Shown: positions 34,482-44,373, counted from the stretch's first letter. The stretch: DNA of 64,000 nt from JALEFZ01 sp039820545 (GCA_039820545.1 JBCBPW010000032.1:3483-67482), one strand, 5' to 3'. Notes: generated from the sequence alone by a model not told the origin. A program made the numbers and translations.

Positions 34482-36506
34482 ATGCTGAAGATTTTATATC
34501 TGGAAGATAGCGAGATAGATGCTAAACTGATTCGTCGCGCTTTGCAAGCCGATGACATCCAAGCAGCTTGTACAGTCGTCCCCTCCAAGCAAGAATTTGA
34601 AGCTTCCATCGAGGACTTCGATTTTGATTTGGTATTTGCCGATTACAGGCTGCCTGGATTTGATGCCATGCAAGCATTGGACCTACTGAAAGCTCGTAAG
34701 ATTGATGTCCCATTTATCTTGATCTCGGGGGCAATCGGTGAAGAACGTGCTGCCGAAGTACTCAAAGCTGGTGTAACCGATTATGTACTCAAAGATCATC
34801 TGGCACGTCTGGGTCCTGCTGTCTTTCGCGCACTAGAAGAGGAACGCAAGAGAACCCATCAAAAAGAGATAGAAAAGGAAATCCAGCGCTACACCCACCT
34901 GTGGTCAGATGCAGAAACTTTAGGCAAAATGGGGGCCTTTCGCTGGACACATACGAGCGATGCCATCTACTGGACACCTGGGATGTATCGGATCTTTGAG
35001 GTAAACCCTGGAGAGTTTACAAGCACCGTAAAAAATGTCTTAAAGAAAATCCATCCTGATGATCGAGAAAGAATAGTCAAACAAGCTACTGCGGACCCTC
35101 TCGATATGAATTTCATCTTCAGGATTAAACTCAAGGATGAAGGCTTGAAATACCTGCGTACGCAAGGTACAGTCACGACCTCTGAAGACGGAAATATCGA
35201 AAGCGTCCAAGGAATCGTGCAGGATGTGACAGTACAACACATGGCGGAAGAAGCCGTAAAATTGCTCAATGAAGAGCTGGAAGAAAAAGTACATCACAGG
35301 ACCAAAGAATTAGAGGATCTCAATCTTTCTTTGAAGCGAGAGGTAGAAGAGCACAAACGAACAGAGCGCCTCCTCAGACATAGTGAAGAAAAATACAGAC
35401 TAATCTCTGATTATAGCTCAGACCTCGTTGCCCTACACGGACTCAATGGAGAGATTCTTCATGCCTCTCCCTCCTCTGAGGAGATCCTGGGATACCATCC
35501 TGTAGAAATGATCGGGATGTCTCCTTTAGTCTTGGTACATCCTGATGATCGCCATAAGCTCATCGCAGGGCTTAAACAAGCACTTAAGAGCGGCCAGACT
35601 TTCGTCAAAATAGAAGGTAGATACCTGAGTAAGGATGGAAAATTTATCTGGATGGAGAGTGCCATACGGGCCATCACCAATGAAAAAGGAGAGATCGTCC
35701 AAGCACAGACCTCCAGTCGAAATATATCTGCAAAAAAAGCGTCCGAAGCCCAGATGCGGCGTGCACTCCAGCAAGAAAAAGAACTGAGTGAGCTGCGTTC
35801 GCGCTTTGTCTCCATTGCCTCCCATCAGTTTCGTACCCCTTTATCTGTCATCCGCTCCAATGTCGAGCTACTCGAAGAGATTTATGGCCAGTCGATTCGT
35901 CCTGATCACGCGCACAAATTTTTAAATATTCATGATCGAATCGAACATGAAATCGATCGCTTGATTCACCTGATGGATGATATTTTGATTATGGGTAAAC
36001 TCAATGCAGGCAAAGTAACAGCTGAGCTAGAACCCATTGATCTTGAAGAGGCCATCAAGAATATCTGGGAGCGAGAGTTTTTGCAAGTAGACAAGGACCG
36101 TCAAATTATCATACGCACAGAAGGCATAAGACAGCTTGTCTCGCTAGATCATAGCTTATTTGAGCATATACTGGTCAATCTCTTGACCAATGCCTATAAA
36201 TACTCTGAAGGTGCACATCCTCCCGAGATTCATACAGCCTATCATCATGACGCTGTTGCTATTTCTGTAATCGATTTTGGTATAGGGATTCTAGAGGAGG
36301 ACCTTCCATACCTATTTGATTCATTTTATCGGGGGAGCAATACCCAAAAGATTCCTGGTACAGGTCTAGGATTAAGTATTGTCAAGGAATTCGTAGAGAT
36401 CAATCAGGGCCAGATCTTTGTAGATTCTACGCTCGAAGAAGGCTCAACTTTTACCATTAAGTTTCCACTGGAAAAAAAGCAGGACTATGCAGGAACACTC
36501 GATTAG
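34482..36506 (+). CDS. Receiver-PAS-PAS sensor histidine kinase
   Basis: Order in ~674 aa: N-terminal receiver (KILYLEDSEIDAKLIRRAL, phospho-Asp in FDLVFADYRLPGFDA), a coiled linker, PAS/PAC 1 (~residues 145-260, AETLGKMGAFRWTHTSDAIY), a second coiled stretch, PAS/PAC 2 (~305-430, EKYRLISDYSSDLVALHGLN), HisKA with His in SIASHQFRTPLSVIRSNVEL, and HATPase (VNLLTNAYKYSEGA, DFGIGILEEDL, GTGLGLSIVKEF). No membrane helix is seen, so it is a cytoplasmic kinase fed by another phosphodonor. Start ATG 34482 preferred to GTG 34476. It overlaps the next gene by 20 bases. Confidence 0.93.
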   Translation: MLKILYLEDSEIDAKLIRRALQADDIQAACTVVPSKQEFEASIEDFDFDLVFADYRLPGFDAMQALDLLKARKIDVPFILISGAIGEERAAEVLKAGVTDYVLKDHLARLGPAVFRALEEERKRTHQKEIEKEIQRYTHLWSDAETLGKMGAFRWTHTSDAIYWTPGMYRIFEVNPGEFTSTVKNVLKKIHPDDRERIVKQATADPLDMNFIFRIKLKDEGLKYLRTQGTVTTSEDGNIESVQGIVQDVTVQHMAEEAVKLLNEELEEKVHHRTKELEDLNLSLKREVEEHKRTERLLRHSEEKYRLISDYSSDLVALHGLNGEILHASPSSEEILGYHPVEMIGMSPLVLVHPDDRHKLIAGLKQALKSGQTFVKIEGRYLSKDGKFIWMESAIRAITNEKGEIVQAQTSSRNISAKKASEAQMRRALQQEKELSELRSRFVSIASHQFRTPLSVIRSNVELLEEIYGQSIRPDHAHKFLNIHDRIEHEIDRLIHLMDDILIMGKLNAGKVTAELEPIDLEEAIKNIWEREFLQVDKDRQIIIRTEGIRQLVSLDHSLFEHILVNLLTNAYKYSEGAHPPEIHTAYHHDAVAISVIDFGIGILEEDLPYLFDSFYRGSNTQKIPGTGLGLSIVKEFVEINQGQIFVDSTLEEGSTFTIKFPLEKKQDYAGTLD

Positions 36507-37176
36507 TTATACAGATCCCAAAGCTTCCATTCTGGTCATTGAGGATGAGCCCCATCTGAGAGAGACGATCAAGGATATCCTAAGTTTCGATGGCTACAAG
36601 GTCATAACGGCTAAAAATGGTAGAATCGGAGTAGAAAAAGCCGTGGAGCATATGCCTGATTTGATTGTATGCGACATCATGATGCCTGAGAAAGACGGGT
36701 ATCAAGTCATACAAGAAGTCAGAGAGATACCCGATTTGGATATGGTTCCTTTTATCTTTCTGTCAGCCAAATACTCACCCGCTGATCTACGCAAAGGGAT
36801 GAATCTCATGGCAGACGACTATCTCGTCAAACCTTTCCGAAATAAAGATCTCCTGGATGTGGTAGCGACACGATTGAATAAGATCCAAAATCTCAAAAAA
36901 TCTTTTGACAACATCAACGATAAGCTACGCGAGCGAAGACGGCAGCTGAGAGAATACAGCTTCATCACCTCCCACCATATCCGAGGCCCTTTGTGCAATA
37001 TTTTGGGACTCGTAGATATCATGCAAGAGCAACCCGATCTTAGCAGCCATCCGCTGATTCTGATGCTCAAAAATGCGGCCTTTCAGTTAGACTCTGAAAT
37101 CCGGAAGGCAAATGAAGTCCTCGCACTTTCTTCTCAAGAGAGCAACGATCTAATTGTCCCCCAAACAGAAGAGTAA
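36487..37176 (+). CDS. Response regulator with orphan histidine-kinase dimerisation domain
   Basis: The 229-aa protein has a receiver domain at residues ~13-130 (SILVIEDEPHLRETIKDILS; phospho-Asp in LIVCDIMMPEKDG; LSAKYSP; DDYLVKPF), then a coiled coil and a short HisKA-like helix pair (EYSFITSHHIRGPLCNILGL) that carries the H-box but no ATPase domain. It starts inside the upstream kinase gene, so the two are coupled. It may act as a scaffold or phosphotransfer partner of that kinase. The 3' end overlaps the convergent glycosyltransferase gene by 43 bases. Confidence 0.88.
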   Translation: MQEHSISYTDPKASILVIEDEPHLRETIKDILSFDGYKVITAKNGRIGVEKAVEHMPDLIVCDIMMPEKDGYQVIQEVREIPDLDMVPFIFLSAKYSPADLRKGMNLMADDYLVKPFRNKDLLDVVATRLNKIQNLKKSFDNINDKLRERRRQLREYSFITSHHIRGPLCNILGLVDIMQEQPDLSSHPLILMLKNAAFQLDSEIRKANEVLALSSQESNDLIVPQTEE

Positions 37177-38261
37177 GTCGCGTCCCAAGAATATTTTCGC
37201 CTTTGGATTCGCCCCCTATCGATCAACTGCCTTTGCAAGTCAGAATCCCCATAAAGCCGTACCATCGCTTGTGCAAGCTGCTCATAATCAGAAGGAGGGA
37301 CAAGAATTGCCGTGTCCCCTGCTACCTCTGGAAGCGAAGTCTTGTTGCTCGTAATCACAGGAATATCACTCTCCATAGCCTCCAAAATCGGAATGCCAAA
37401 GCCCTCTAAATGCGGCACATAGATAAGCCCATTCGAAGCCCCATATAACTGAGCTAGGACCTCATCCGAGACAAAACCAGAGAAAATCACATCTTCCTTG
37501 TGCTTCATCTGTTCATAGACTGCAACCGCCGCATCATATTTCCACGCTTTCCTCCCCACAATGAGAAATTTCATCGGACTCTCTACCTCCGATTTGAATC
37601 GATCAAAAGCTCTCAGTATACTCTCGATGTTCTTACGTGGATGTATGCTCCCCACATAATGAAAATAGGGCGCACCTCCAGTATAGGTATCTCGAATCTC
37701 CTGCTGCTTTTCTACAGATAAGGGACAAAAGATCTCCTTTGCCCCATTGTACACGACATCTATTTTAGAGGGAGAAATATCATATTGCTCCTGAATATCT
37801 TGCTTACTAAACGCTGAAACTGTCAAAATACGGGTAGCGAGCTGCGCATAACGAGGAGAATAATGCCGACAATACCAGGAAGCGAATGGCGCAAGATCTT
37901 GGGGAAAATGCTCATAGGCCAAGTCGTGAAAAACAGGAACCTGGGGGATCTTATCGTAGGTACTGAGGTAAAATTCAGGCGAAAAGAACAAATCTGCCTT
38001 CACTTTTTTCAACATGCGAGGAAGCTGTACATGAAACCATGCATACCACAGGATGGGATGACGAGAAGGGGGAGGAATCACATAGCCTTTGACATTGGAG
38101 CCAAAAATAAACTGTGGATCGAAAGGACGATCGAAGAAGAAAGAAAACTGAACTTCAGGATGTTGCTGCGTCATACGAAGGAGTACCTCGTAGGCAAACC
38201 TGCTGATACCTTCTACTCTTCCAGGTAAAAGAAGGCGTGTATTAACAGCTATATGTGGCAT
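37134..38261 (-). CDS. Glycosyltransferase family 1/4 (GT-B fold)
   Basis: The 375-aa protein (ATG 38261, MPHIAVNTRLLLPGRVEGIS; upstream in-frame ATGs at 38276 and 38285) shows the GT-B fold. The C-terminal donor-binding domain has YFHYVGSIHPRKNIESILRA, VIFSGFVSDEVLAQLYGASN and the EX7E motif in EGFGIPILEAMESDIPVITS. It probably adds a sugar to a surface polysaccharide or lipid; the sugars are unknown. It stands alone without other polysaccharide genes. Confidence 0.9.
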   Translation of the reverse strand: MPHIAVNTRLLLPGRVEGISRFAYEVLLRMTQQHPEVQFSFFFDRPFDPQFIFGSNVKGYVIPPPSRHPILWYAWFHVQLPRMLKKVKADLFFSPEFYLSTYDKIPQVPVFHDLAYEHFPQDLAPFASWYCRHYSPRYAQLATRILTVSAFSKQDIQEQYDISPSKIDVVYNGAKEIFCPLSVEKQQEIRDTYTGGAPYFHYVGSIHPRKNIESILRAFDRFKSEVESPMKFLIVGRKAWKYDAAVAVYEQMKHKEDVIFSGFVSDEVLAQLYGASNGLIYVPHLEGFGIPILEAMESDIPVITSNKTSLPEVAGDTAILVPPSDYEQLAQAMVRLYGDSDLQRQLIDRGRIQRRKYSWDATYSSVWGTIRSLLS

Positions 38262-38393
38262 AAAATCAGGATTCATGAAGGACAAATTTGGGGAAAGGTG
38301 AGGAGGAGAAAAAAGAATCTGCTGAAAATCTCATAGTAGCCTGTATATTCAGGACTGGATTCTTATCACTAGGCTACTGACTACTATTATCTC

Positions 38394-39548
38394 ATGGCGA
38401 CCTTTTCTTCCAAACTCCCCCAAACAGGCGTGACTATATTCACTGTCATGTCTCAGATGGCACAAGCCCATCAAGCCATCAATCTATCCCAAGGATTCCC
38501 CAATTTCGATGGGGATGCGCGCCTGATCCGATGGGTAGAAGAGGGCATGCAAAAAGGGTTTAATCAATATGCTCCGATGGCGGGTCTTCCTGCCTTGCGT
38601 ACACAGATCGCCCGCTGGGCTGATCATTTCTATGGCGTATCATTGGATCCCGATCAGGAAATCACTGTGACAGCAGGTGCCACAGAAGCTCTGATGTGTA
38701 GCATGTTGGCTTTGATCCATCCAGGAGATGAAGTCATTGTATTTGAGCCTGCTTATGATGCATACATTCCTGCGATCCAGTTGGCAGGCGGCACTCCGAT
38801 CAGGATAGAAATGCGCCCTCCCGACTACGCCTTCGACTGGGAGGCTGTACGCCAGACAATTTCTCCCCAGACCAAAGCCATTCTTGTCAACTCCCCCCAC
38901 AATCCTTCGGGAACCACCTGGAAAGAAGAAGATTTAGAAGCACTCAAGCATATAGCGCTTGCATATGACTTGATTGTCATCAGTGATGAGGTCTATGCGC
39001 ATATGGTTTTTGATTCAGCAAGACATCATAGTGTGCTCAATATTCCCGAGCTTGCAGATCGACGAGTGGTTACCTACTCTTTTGGCAAAACCTTGCATCA
39101 TACAGGTTGGAAAGTAGGCTATGCTCTAGCCCCAGAGTGGCTGACAGCAGAGATTCGTAAGGTACATCAGTTTGTGACGTTCTCCGTCAGCACGCCTTTC
39201 CAGTACGGAATCGCCCAGTACCTCGAACACTGTTTGGAGGATTTGGAGGGCTTAGGAGGATTCTTTCAGCGCAAGCGAGATTTATTTTTATCCCTCATGG
39301 AAGATACCCCTTTTGAGCCATTGCCCAACCAAGGAACCTATTTTCAGACTATGCGATATGATCAACTCTCCGATGAGCCCGATCATGAGTTTGTAAAGAC
39401 TCTGACCAAAGAAGCAGGCGTAGCAGCCATACCTATCTCTGCATTTTATCAGGAAGGGACGGACCATGGAGTGATTCGCTTTTGCTTTGCTAAGGATGAA
39501 ACAACTCTAGAACAGGCCGCCATACGCTTAAAAAAATGGAGGGCCTGA
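38394..39548 (+). CDS. Class I/II aminotransferase, methionine aminotransferase type
   Basis: A 384-aa PLP aminotransferase. The N-terminal INLSQGFPNFDGD and FNQYAPMAGLPALR are typical of the YbdL/kynurenine-aminotransferase-like group that transaminates methionine; the PLP lysine lies in VVTYSFGKTLHHTGWKVGYA, and ILVNSPHNPSGT carries the Asn that contacts PLP. It may act in methionine salvage or other amino acid transamination. The specificity is inferred from the family. Confidence 0.87.
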   Translation: MATFSSKLPQTGVTIFTVMSQMAQAHQAINLSQGFPNFDGDARLIRWVEEGMQKGFNQYAPMAGLPALRTQIARWADHFYGVSLDPDQEITVTAGATEALMCSMLALIHPGDEVIVFEPAYDAYIPAIQLAGGTPIRIEMRPPDYAFDWEAVRQTISPQTKAILVNSPHNPSGTTWKEEDLEALKHIALAYDLIVISDEVYAHMVFDSARHHSVLNIPELADRRVVTYSFGKTLHHTGWKVGYALAPEWLTAEIRKVHQFVTFSVSTPFQYGIAQYLEHCLEDLEGLGGFFQRKRDLFLSLMEDTPFEPLPNQGTYFQTMRYDQLSDEPDHEFVKTLTKEAGVAAIPISAFYQEGTDHGVIRFCFAKDETTLEQAAIRLKKWRA

Positions 39549-39566
39549 TGCTTGAGGAAAAATAGC

Positions 39567-40262
39567 TTACCAATCAGGTTTTTTACTTTTGCGAGGCTGG
39601 TTGCTAGGCTTTTTACGTAGCTGCTGAATGAATTGAGGATTTTCGCGCTTCATCTTCTCCAATACTTGTCTTGCAAGGGGAAGCGGCAGGGTGTCATTGC
39701 CCACAGGCATAGCCATATCGGGAGCTGTCCCAGGCACAGGCTGTGTGTAGCCCTCTATCAGGCTCTGGATGAGGGCCTCGTCACTTTCTGAAGGCGGATC
39801 GAGCATGTCGTCCACATTCTTTATCTGTTGCTTTTTCAAAGCTTCTTCCTGCTCTTGGAGAAACCGAGAAGTGATCTCATAATTGTATCGCGCTTTCTCA
39901 TTTTTGGGATCGAGGATCAGCGCGCGTCTGAACAAATCCAGCGCATCATATTCTTTTCCCTGATCTGAGAGCATAATGCCCAGCTGATTGGCAGCCAATG
40001 AACCTGCCACCTGATCATTCCCCTCCATCGTCAATCGAAACTGTCGGACAGCATCCCGTATCGAATCCATCGCCAAGAAACTCTGCGCGAGGTTATAGCG
40101 GATCGTTCCTCCCATTTCAGGGTAGGCAGACAAGGCGTCAAAATAAGCTTCCACACTACTTGGGTAGTCTTGGGCTTCATATGCCTGTTGAGCCTTTTGC
40201 AAGACTCCTCCGCCTGCAAAAATCCCTACTACCAGTAATGCGCCAATGATGCTTCCTTTCAT
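39567..40262 (-). CDS. batC: TPR protein, BatC-like
   Basis: The 231-aa protein has an N-terminal hydrophobic segment (IIGALLVVGIFAGGGVL) and TPR repeats (YEAQDYPSSVEAYFDALSAY; RYNLAQSFLAMDSIRDAVRQF; YDALDLFRRALILDPKNEKA), then a low-complexity basic C-terminus (RKKPSNQPRKSKKPDW). It follows a von Willebrand-type gene with one base between, the arrangement of batB-batC in Bacteroides-type aerotolerance operons. The rest of that operon (batA, D, E and MoxR ATPase) is not here. Confidence 0.75.
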   Translation of the reverse strand: MKGSIIGALLVVGIFAGGGVLQKAQQAYEAQDYPSSVEAYFDALSAYPEMGGTIRYNLAQSFLAMDSIRDAVRQFRLTMEGNDQVAGSLAANQLGIMLSDQGKEYDALDLFRRALILDPKNEKARYNYEITSRFLQEQEEALKKQQIKNVDDMLDPPSESDEALIQSLIEGYTQPVPGTAPDMAMPVGNDTLPLPLARQVLEKMKRENPQFIQQLRKKPSNQPRKSKKPDW

Positions 40263-40263
40263 G

Positions 40264-41253
40264 CTATACTTTTCGGATCGGCATGATAAACATGCTCGCG
40301 ACCAATAATACTACCGATATAAATATAAATACCTGAAACTGATTGTTCTTTACCTGTTCTATACTTGTCTCAAGAGCAGAAGCCGTAATATCATAGATCT
40401 GCCCTTCCAATTTTTCTGTACTCACCATATCCTGATCAATCCTCAAGTATTCCGTCCCAAAGGCTTTCCCAATTTCTCTCAAGGCGTCATCTTCCAATCT
40501 TGAAATGACCACCTCACCATCTTCCTGTCGCTTGTAACTGGGATTGCTACTTTGAATCGACACGGGGATCGGCGCTCCTTCATCTGTTCCAATCCCAACC
40601 GTAAATACTTTGATACCTTGTCGTTTCATCCGTTCTATGAGGGAGGCGTAAGAGTCGCCGTGATCCTCTCCATCTGAAATGATAACTACTGCGCGGCTAA
40701 TCTGTTGGGATTCCATCTCGATATGGTTGAATCGATCTAAGGCAAGTGCCAGCGCATTACGAAACTGTGTCCCCGTCTGTGTGAACTGCTCCGTCTCGGC
40801 CATTTGAATAAATAGCTTGACCGCCTCATGGTCTTGTGTCAGAGGACATTGAACATAGGGGTTTTCTGTAAACAAGATCAAGCCCAACTTATCTCCCTTG
40901 AGCTGGTCTACCAGCTTTTGCAGCTCCATTTTTGCCCGCTCCAAACGAGTGGGTTGTATGTCTGTTGCGTTCATACTAGCGGAGACATCCAAGAGCAGAT
41001 AGATCTCCCGTCCCATGATATTAACTTGCTCTTCTGAAGTTGATTGGTATGGACCCAATAAAGCCATAAAAAGCAATACAAAGGCAAGTGCACGCATCCC
41101 AAATTTGAGTAACGGAAAACTTCGCTCGTATTGATCTTTGCTAAACCATGTAAAAATGATTTGACTGACACGTTTGTACACGAGGTACATAATTCCCAAA
41201 CTCACGGGAATTCCAAGCATCCAAATCCAATATTCTGGGAAAGCAAACTTCAC
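40264..41253 (-). CDS. batB: von Willebrand factor A domain protein, BatB-like
   Basis: The 329-aa inner membrane protein has N-terminal helices (FPEYWIWMLGIPVSLGIMYL and MRALAFVLLFMALLGPY), then a VWA domain with intact MIDAS motif (YLLLDVSASMNATD, TGTQF, VVIISDGEDHG), then a C-terminal helix (FQVFIFISVVLLVASMFIM). This is the BatA/BatB layout. The start appears to be GTG at 41253. It is translationally close to the TPR gene. Family members are linked to oxidative stress tolerance in Bacteroides; the function here is inferred. Confidence 0.82.
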   Translation of the reverse strand: MKFAFPEYWIWMLGIPVSLGIMYLVYKRVSQIIFTWFSKDQYERSFPLLKFGMRALAFVLLFMALLGPYQSTSEEQVNIMGREIYLLLDVSASMNATDIQPTRLERAKMELQKLVDQLKGDKLGLILFTENPYVQCPLTQDHEAVKLFIQMAETEQFTQTGTQFRNALALALDRFNHIEMESQQISRAVVIISDGEDHGDSYASLIERMKRQGIKVFTVGIGTDEGAPIPVSIQSSNPSYKRQEDGEVVISRLEDDALREIGKAFGTEYLRIDQDMVSTEKLEGQIYDITASALETSIEQVKNNQFQVFIFISVVLLVASMFIMPIRKV

Positions 41254-41539
41254 GTAATTCTATCTATTATCTTCCACCCGCTTCATACGGCCACTAGGAT
41301 TAATATAATGAAAAATGTAGGGCCATATGAAACTTATCACGAAATCTTGAAGCTAGCCAGTATTTATATCCTATCCTGTACAGCAATAGTCCAGCGACGT
41401 ATCCAGCTGAAAATGGTCGTCAACTAGCTCAAGCGATTCCTTCTTTTCTGAACCAATTAAGTGAAATTCTACTTGTATAAATTTAGTAGATGTTCCAACA
41501 AGCAATTATAAGGGATAAAAGGTAGTGGAATGTTGAATC

Positions 41540-42751
41540 TTATTCAACTGATCCTGATCGGGTCCACTTTTGCCTTAAATGCTCGCCTATAAGCTGAAGG
41601 CAAACGACTGTCATAAACAACCACAAACCAGGAAATAGTGCCTGCCACCAGTACATTTCCCGTGGGGTCGCTGTACTGATCAAGACCCCCCAACTAACTT
41701 GTGAGTCTATAACTCCTAGGAAACTCAAGTTTGCTTCCAAAATAATGATCCCACTAAATCCTAATAGCAACTCTCCAATAATAGGTCCAACTACATTGGG
41801 GATAAGATGACGCCAGAGAATCTGAAAGGGAGGAATACCCAGTGCCTCTGCAGCTTGTATGTAAGGCATATTTCTTTCTCTTAGAACTTCTCCACGAACC
41901 AGGAGCCCTACCCCTGACCAGCCTGTCAGTCCTACCAACAACATGACAAGTCCCAGACTTCTTTCCTTCAAGATAAGGGTAAGGGTAATAATCAACAGTA
42001 ATCCAGGTAGTGCTCGGATTAGCTGCATCAACCAGAGCAGCACCGAATCTACAGGAAAATATCGCTGCCCCTCTCCCTTCTTTATGAAAATTTTACTCAA
42101 TCGAAAACTCAAGAATGAGAGGACAAACGCACTCACCAAACACAAAAAGAAACCACCTAAAAAGGCTGCTAGTCCCTGTTCTGCCAGTGCTTGTAAATCA
42201 TAGCGCCAGATATAAAAACTGTAAAAGTAGATAAGCGGAAGGGTCGTGAGAAGAATAATCAGTCTAGGTAGGCTAAACTTTATACTATGATCTCCCCAGT
42301 ATCCTGAGATACCACCGATCACAAATCCCAGCAAGCTGATAATCAATAAAGTAAAAAAAGCTGCCATCAGAGACTGCCTTCCCCCATACAAGATAGCACT
42401 TAGCAGGTCTACTTTCCCCACTCGCTTCGTAGTAGTTCCTAAAATGTGAAAGGCACCCGTCTGTGCATCCCTCTTGAGGGGAGCCAATGTTGAATCCACC
42501 TTAAAACGATCGATTCCTGGAAAGGGAGGATAAATCGCTGTGGAAGTGTCGTAGGGGGCCTCTTGATGGGAGGAGTTGAACAAAGGAAAAACCCTACCTT
42601 CTACCGATTGGGCCGTGTACGGAAGGGGGCTTGCCAACCATGGAGCCAAAAGAGAAGTCAAAACTATAAAAGAGAGTACATACACAGGTACTCTCACGTT
42701 TTGGCTTTTACTTTTCCTCCACGCTACGAAACGCTGTATGATTTTTTTCAT
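41540..42751 (-). CDS. Peptide-type ABC transporter permease (DppC/OppC-like)
   Basis: A 403-aa permease with a binding-protein-dependent transport domain. The EAA loop is AAEALGIPPFQILWRHLIPN, which contacts the ATPase. An N-terminal helix (VLSFIVLTSLLAPWLASPL) is followed by a ~90-residue extracytoplasmic stretch with Asp/Thr-rich segments, longer than usual. It overlaps the upstream permease gene by four bases (ATGA). The ATP-binding and substrate-binding genes are not in the window. Confidence 0.88.
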   Translation of the reverse strand: MKKIIQRFVAWRKSKSQNVRVPVYVLSFIVLTSLLAPWLASPLPYTAQSVEGRVFPLFNSSHQEAPYDTSTAIYPPFPGIDRFKVDSTLAPLKRDAQTGAFHILGTTTKRVGKVDLLSAILYGGRQSLMAAFFTLLIISLLGFVIGGISGYWGDHSIKFSLPRLIILLTTLPLIYFYSFYIWRYDLQALAEQGLAAFLGGFFLCLVSAFVLSFLSFRLSKIFIKKGEGQRYFPVDSVLLWLMQLIRALPGLLLIITLTLILKERSLGLVMLLVGLTGWSGVGLLVRGEVLRERNMPYIQAAEALGIPPFQILWRHLIPNVVGPIIGELLLGFSGIIILEANLSFLGVIDSQVSWGVLISTATPREMYWWQALFPGLWLFMTVVCLQLIGEHLRQKWTRSGSVE

Positions 42752-44142
42752 AGGCTCCCCTCCTTTTTGAATGCTCTTGGATCAGCCCATGCACGAAGAA
42801 TGTCCCCGATAAGTTGACCCAAGATGGTCAATAAACCAATCAGACAGAAGAATAGAACGATGGCATAGATATCGGAGCCATTGCTTGAATTGATAATCGC
42901 TTTGCCGATTCCTGGGATACTGAAAATGGTTTCGATGATGACAGACCCTGTAAATAGTCCAGGAAAGGCCAATCCAAAAGCCGTGATGATGGGACTTAAC
43001 GCGGGGCGTAAGCTATGTCGCCAGAGAGTTTGACGTTTGCTGAGACCTTTGGCGCGTGCCGTACGAATGAAATCCCGCATCTGTAAGTCAAGCAAACTCG
43101 CACGTAGCAATCGAGTCAAAGCAGTCAGCATGCCCAACACATAAGCGAGTATCGGGAGGACCATCGTAGAAGCTTCGTGAAGTCCTCCTATGCTGCTGTC
43201 ATAAATGGGAGGAAGGATAGGACCTGAAAGAAAGATGAGTAGCAAGGTCGCAAGCCAAAAACTAGGAATGGCATCCAGCATGAAAAGTGCAGTCGAAACG
43301 GCTTTATCTTGCCATTCATAGGCTTTGGATACAATCCAGACAGCCAGTAAAATCGACAGGCCAAAGCCCAATACAAACGCCCAAATTGTGAAACGGAAAC
43401 TCACTGCCATTTGTGCGGCTTTGTTTTGTGTGACAGGGAGCTGGGTCTGCTTACTCAATCCAAAGTCAAACTCTGTCATGATACCTACGATCCAAATGTG
43501 ATATCTATTCCCTAGCCCGTGCCAGATAATCTGGGGAAGGTAATTTTTCCATCTGGTGGTCTCCTTCCTCAATCTATCATAGTCTTGTAGGGCTTTTGCC
43601 AAAGCTGTCTCTATGCTGGTATTTTCCACTAGCTTTGTGCGTTGTGCTTGAATAGATTCCAGACGAAAGGTATGAAGTGCAAGTTTTTTTTCACTGAGCA
43701 AGCTGCCTAAGCTCGTAAAACTGGATTTGTAAGCCTTACGTGAGGCGAAGCTCATGGAGTCATCTTGCTGTTTAAATGCAACCTGATAGGCGCGCTGAAG
43801 CGCAAGAAGAGACTGCCTGTAGGTATGGATTAGGGTCCAGTTGCCCGTCTGGTGAAGCCAGTGACTGGCAGCTTCTCTGTGAGCGCGAAAAAGAATTCTA
43901 TGCAGGGTATCGGGGCTAGAATAAGTCGTCAGTTCCACATAAAAAGCAGGTGTATCTAGATGGAGATCGCGTGCAAGGTTTCGATAGGCATAGGCTTGGG
44001 CTTCGGCCGTACTGGTAATGTCTGGCATTGTCTGCTCTAGAGGATCTTCGGGATGCCATGCCTGTATCATGAACCCAATCAAGGAGATGAGGATCAAGCT
44101 TGGGGGCAACAAAAGGAGTCTTCTCAGGACATATCGTCTCAC
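42748..44142 (-). CDS. Peptide-type ABC transporter permease (DppB/OppB-like) with large insertion
   Basis: A 464-aa permease (GTG start). The N-terminal helix LLLLPPSLILISLIGFMIQ and the C-terminal EAA-type loop (RTARAKGLSKRQTLWRHSLR), followed by IIETIFSIPGIGKAI, are typical. Residues ~45-215 form a hydrophilic, helix-rich insertion before the second membrane helix, so the protein is much longer than the usual ~310-340 aa. With the next gene it forms a heterodimeric channel; the substrate (peptides or similar) is inferred. No ATPase gene is adjacent. Confidence 0.88.
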   Translation of the reverse strand: MRRYVLRRLLLLPPSLILISLIGFMIQAWHPEDPLEQTMPDITSTAEAQAYAYRNLARDLHLDTPAFYVELTTYSSPDTLHRILFRAHREAASHWLHQTGNWTLIHTYRQSLLALQRAYQVAFKQQDDSMSFASRKAYKSSFTSLGSLLSEKKLALHTFRLESIQAQRTKLVENTSIETALAKALQDYDRLRKETTRWKNYLPQIIWHGLGNRYHIWIVGIMTEFDFGLSKQTQLPVTQNKAAQMAVSFRFTIWAFVLGFGLSILLAVWIVSKAYEWQDKAVSTALFMLDAIPSFWLATLLLIFLSGPILPPIYDSSIGGLHEASTMVLPILAYVLGMLTALTRLLRASLLDLQMRDFIRTARAKGLSKRQTLWRHSLRPALSPIITAFGLAFPGLFTGSVIIETIFSIPGIGKAIINSSNGSDIYAIVLFFCLIGLLTILGQLIGDILRAWADPRAFKKEGSL

Positions 44143-44373
44143 AGTAGTCTGTTTAGGTGAATCGGCTGATTTGAGTGGGGGTATTCAGTCGAGTGTTTAT
44201 CTTATAAGCTGGCTGTTGGTATAGGACAACCCGTCATTAACATATTAAGAATTTTATATTTAGAATAATAAAGTGGAATGAAGGAAAATGGAAAAAATAA
44301 TGAAGAAAGAAAAAACATCTTACGGTGGGTATCGTAACACATAGACACTCGGCTCAAAATATTTGAAAAAATA

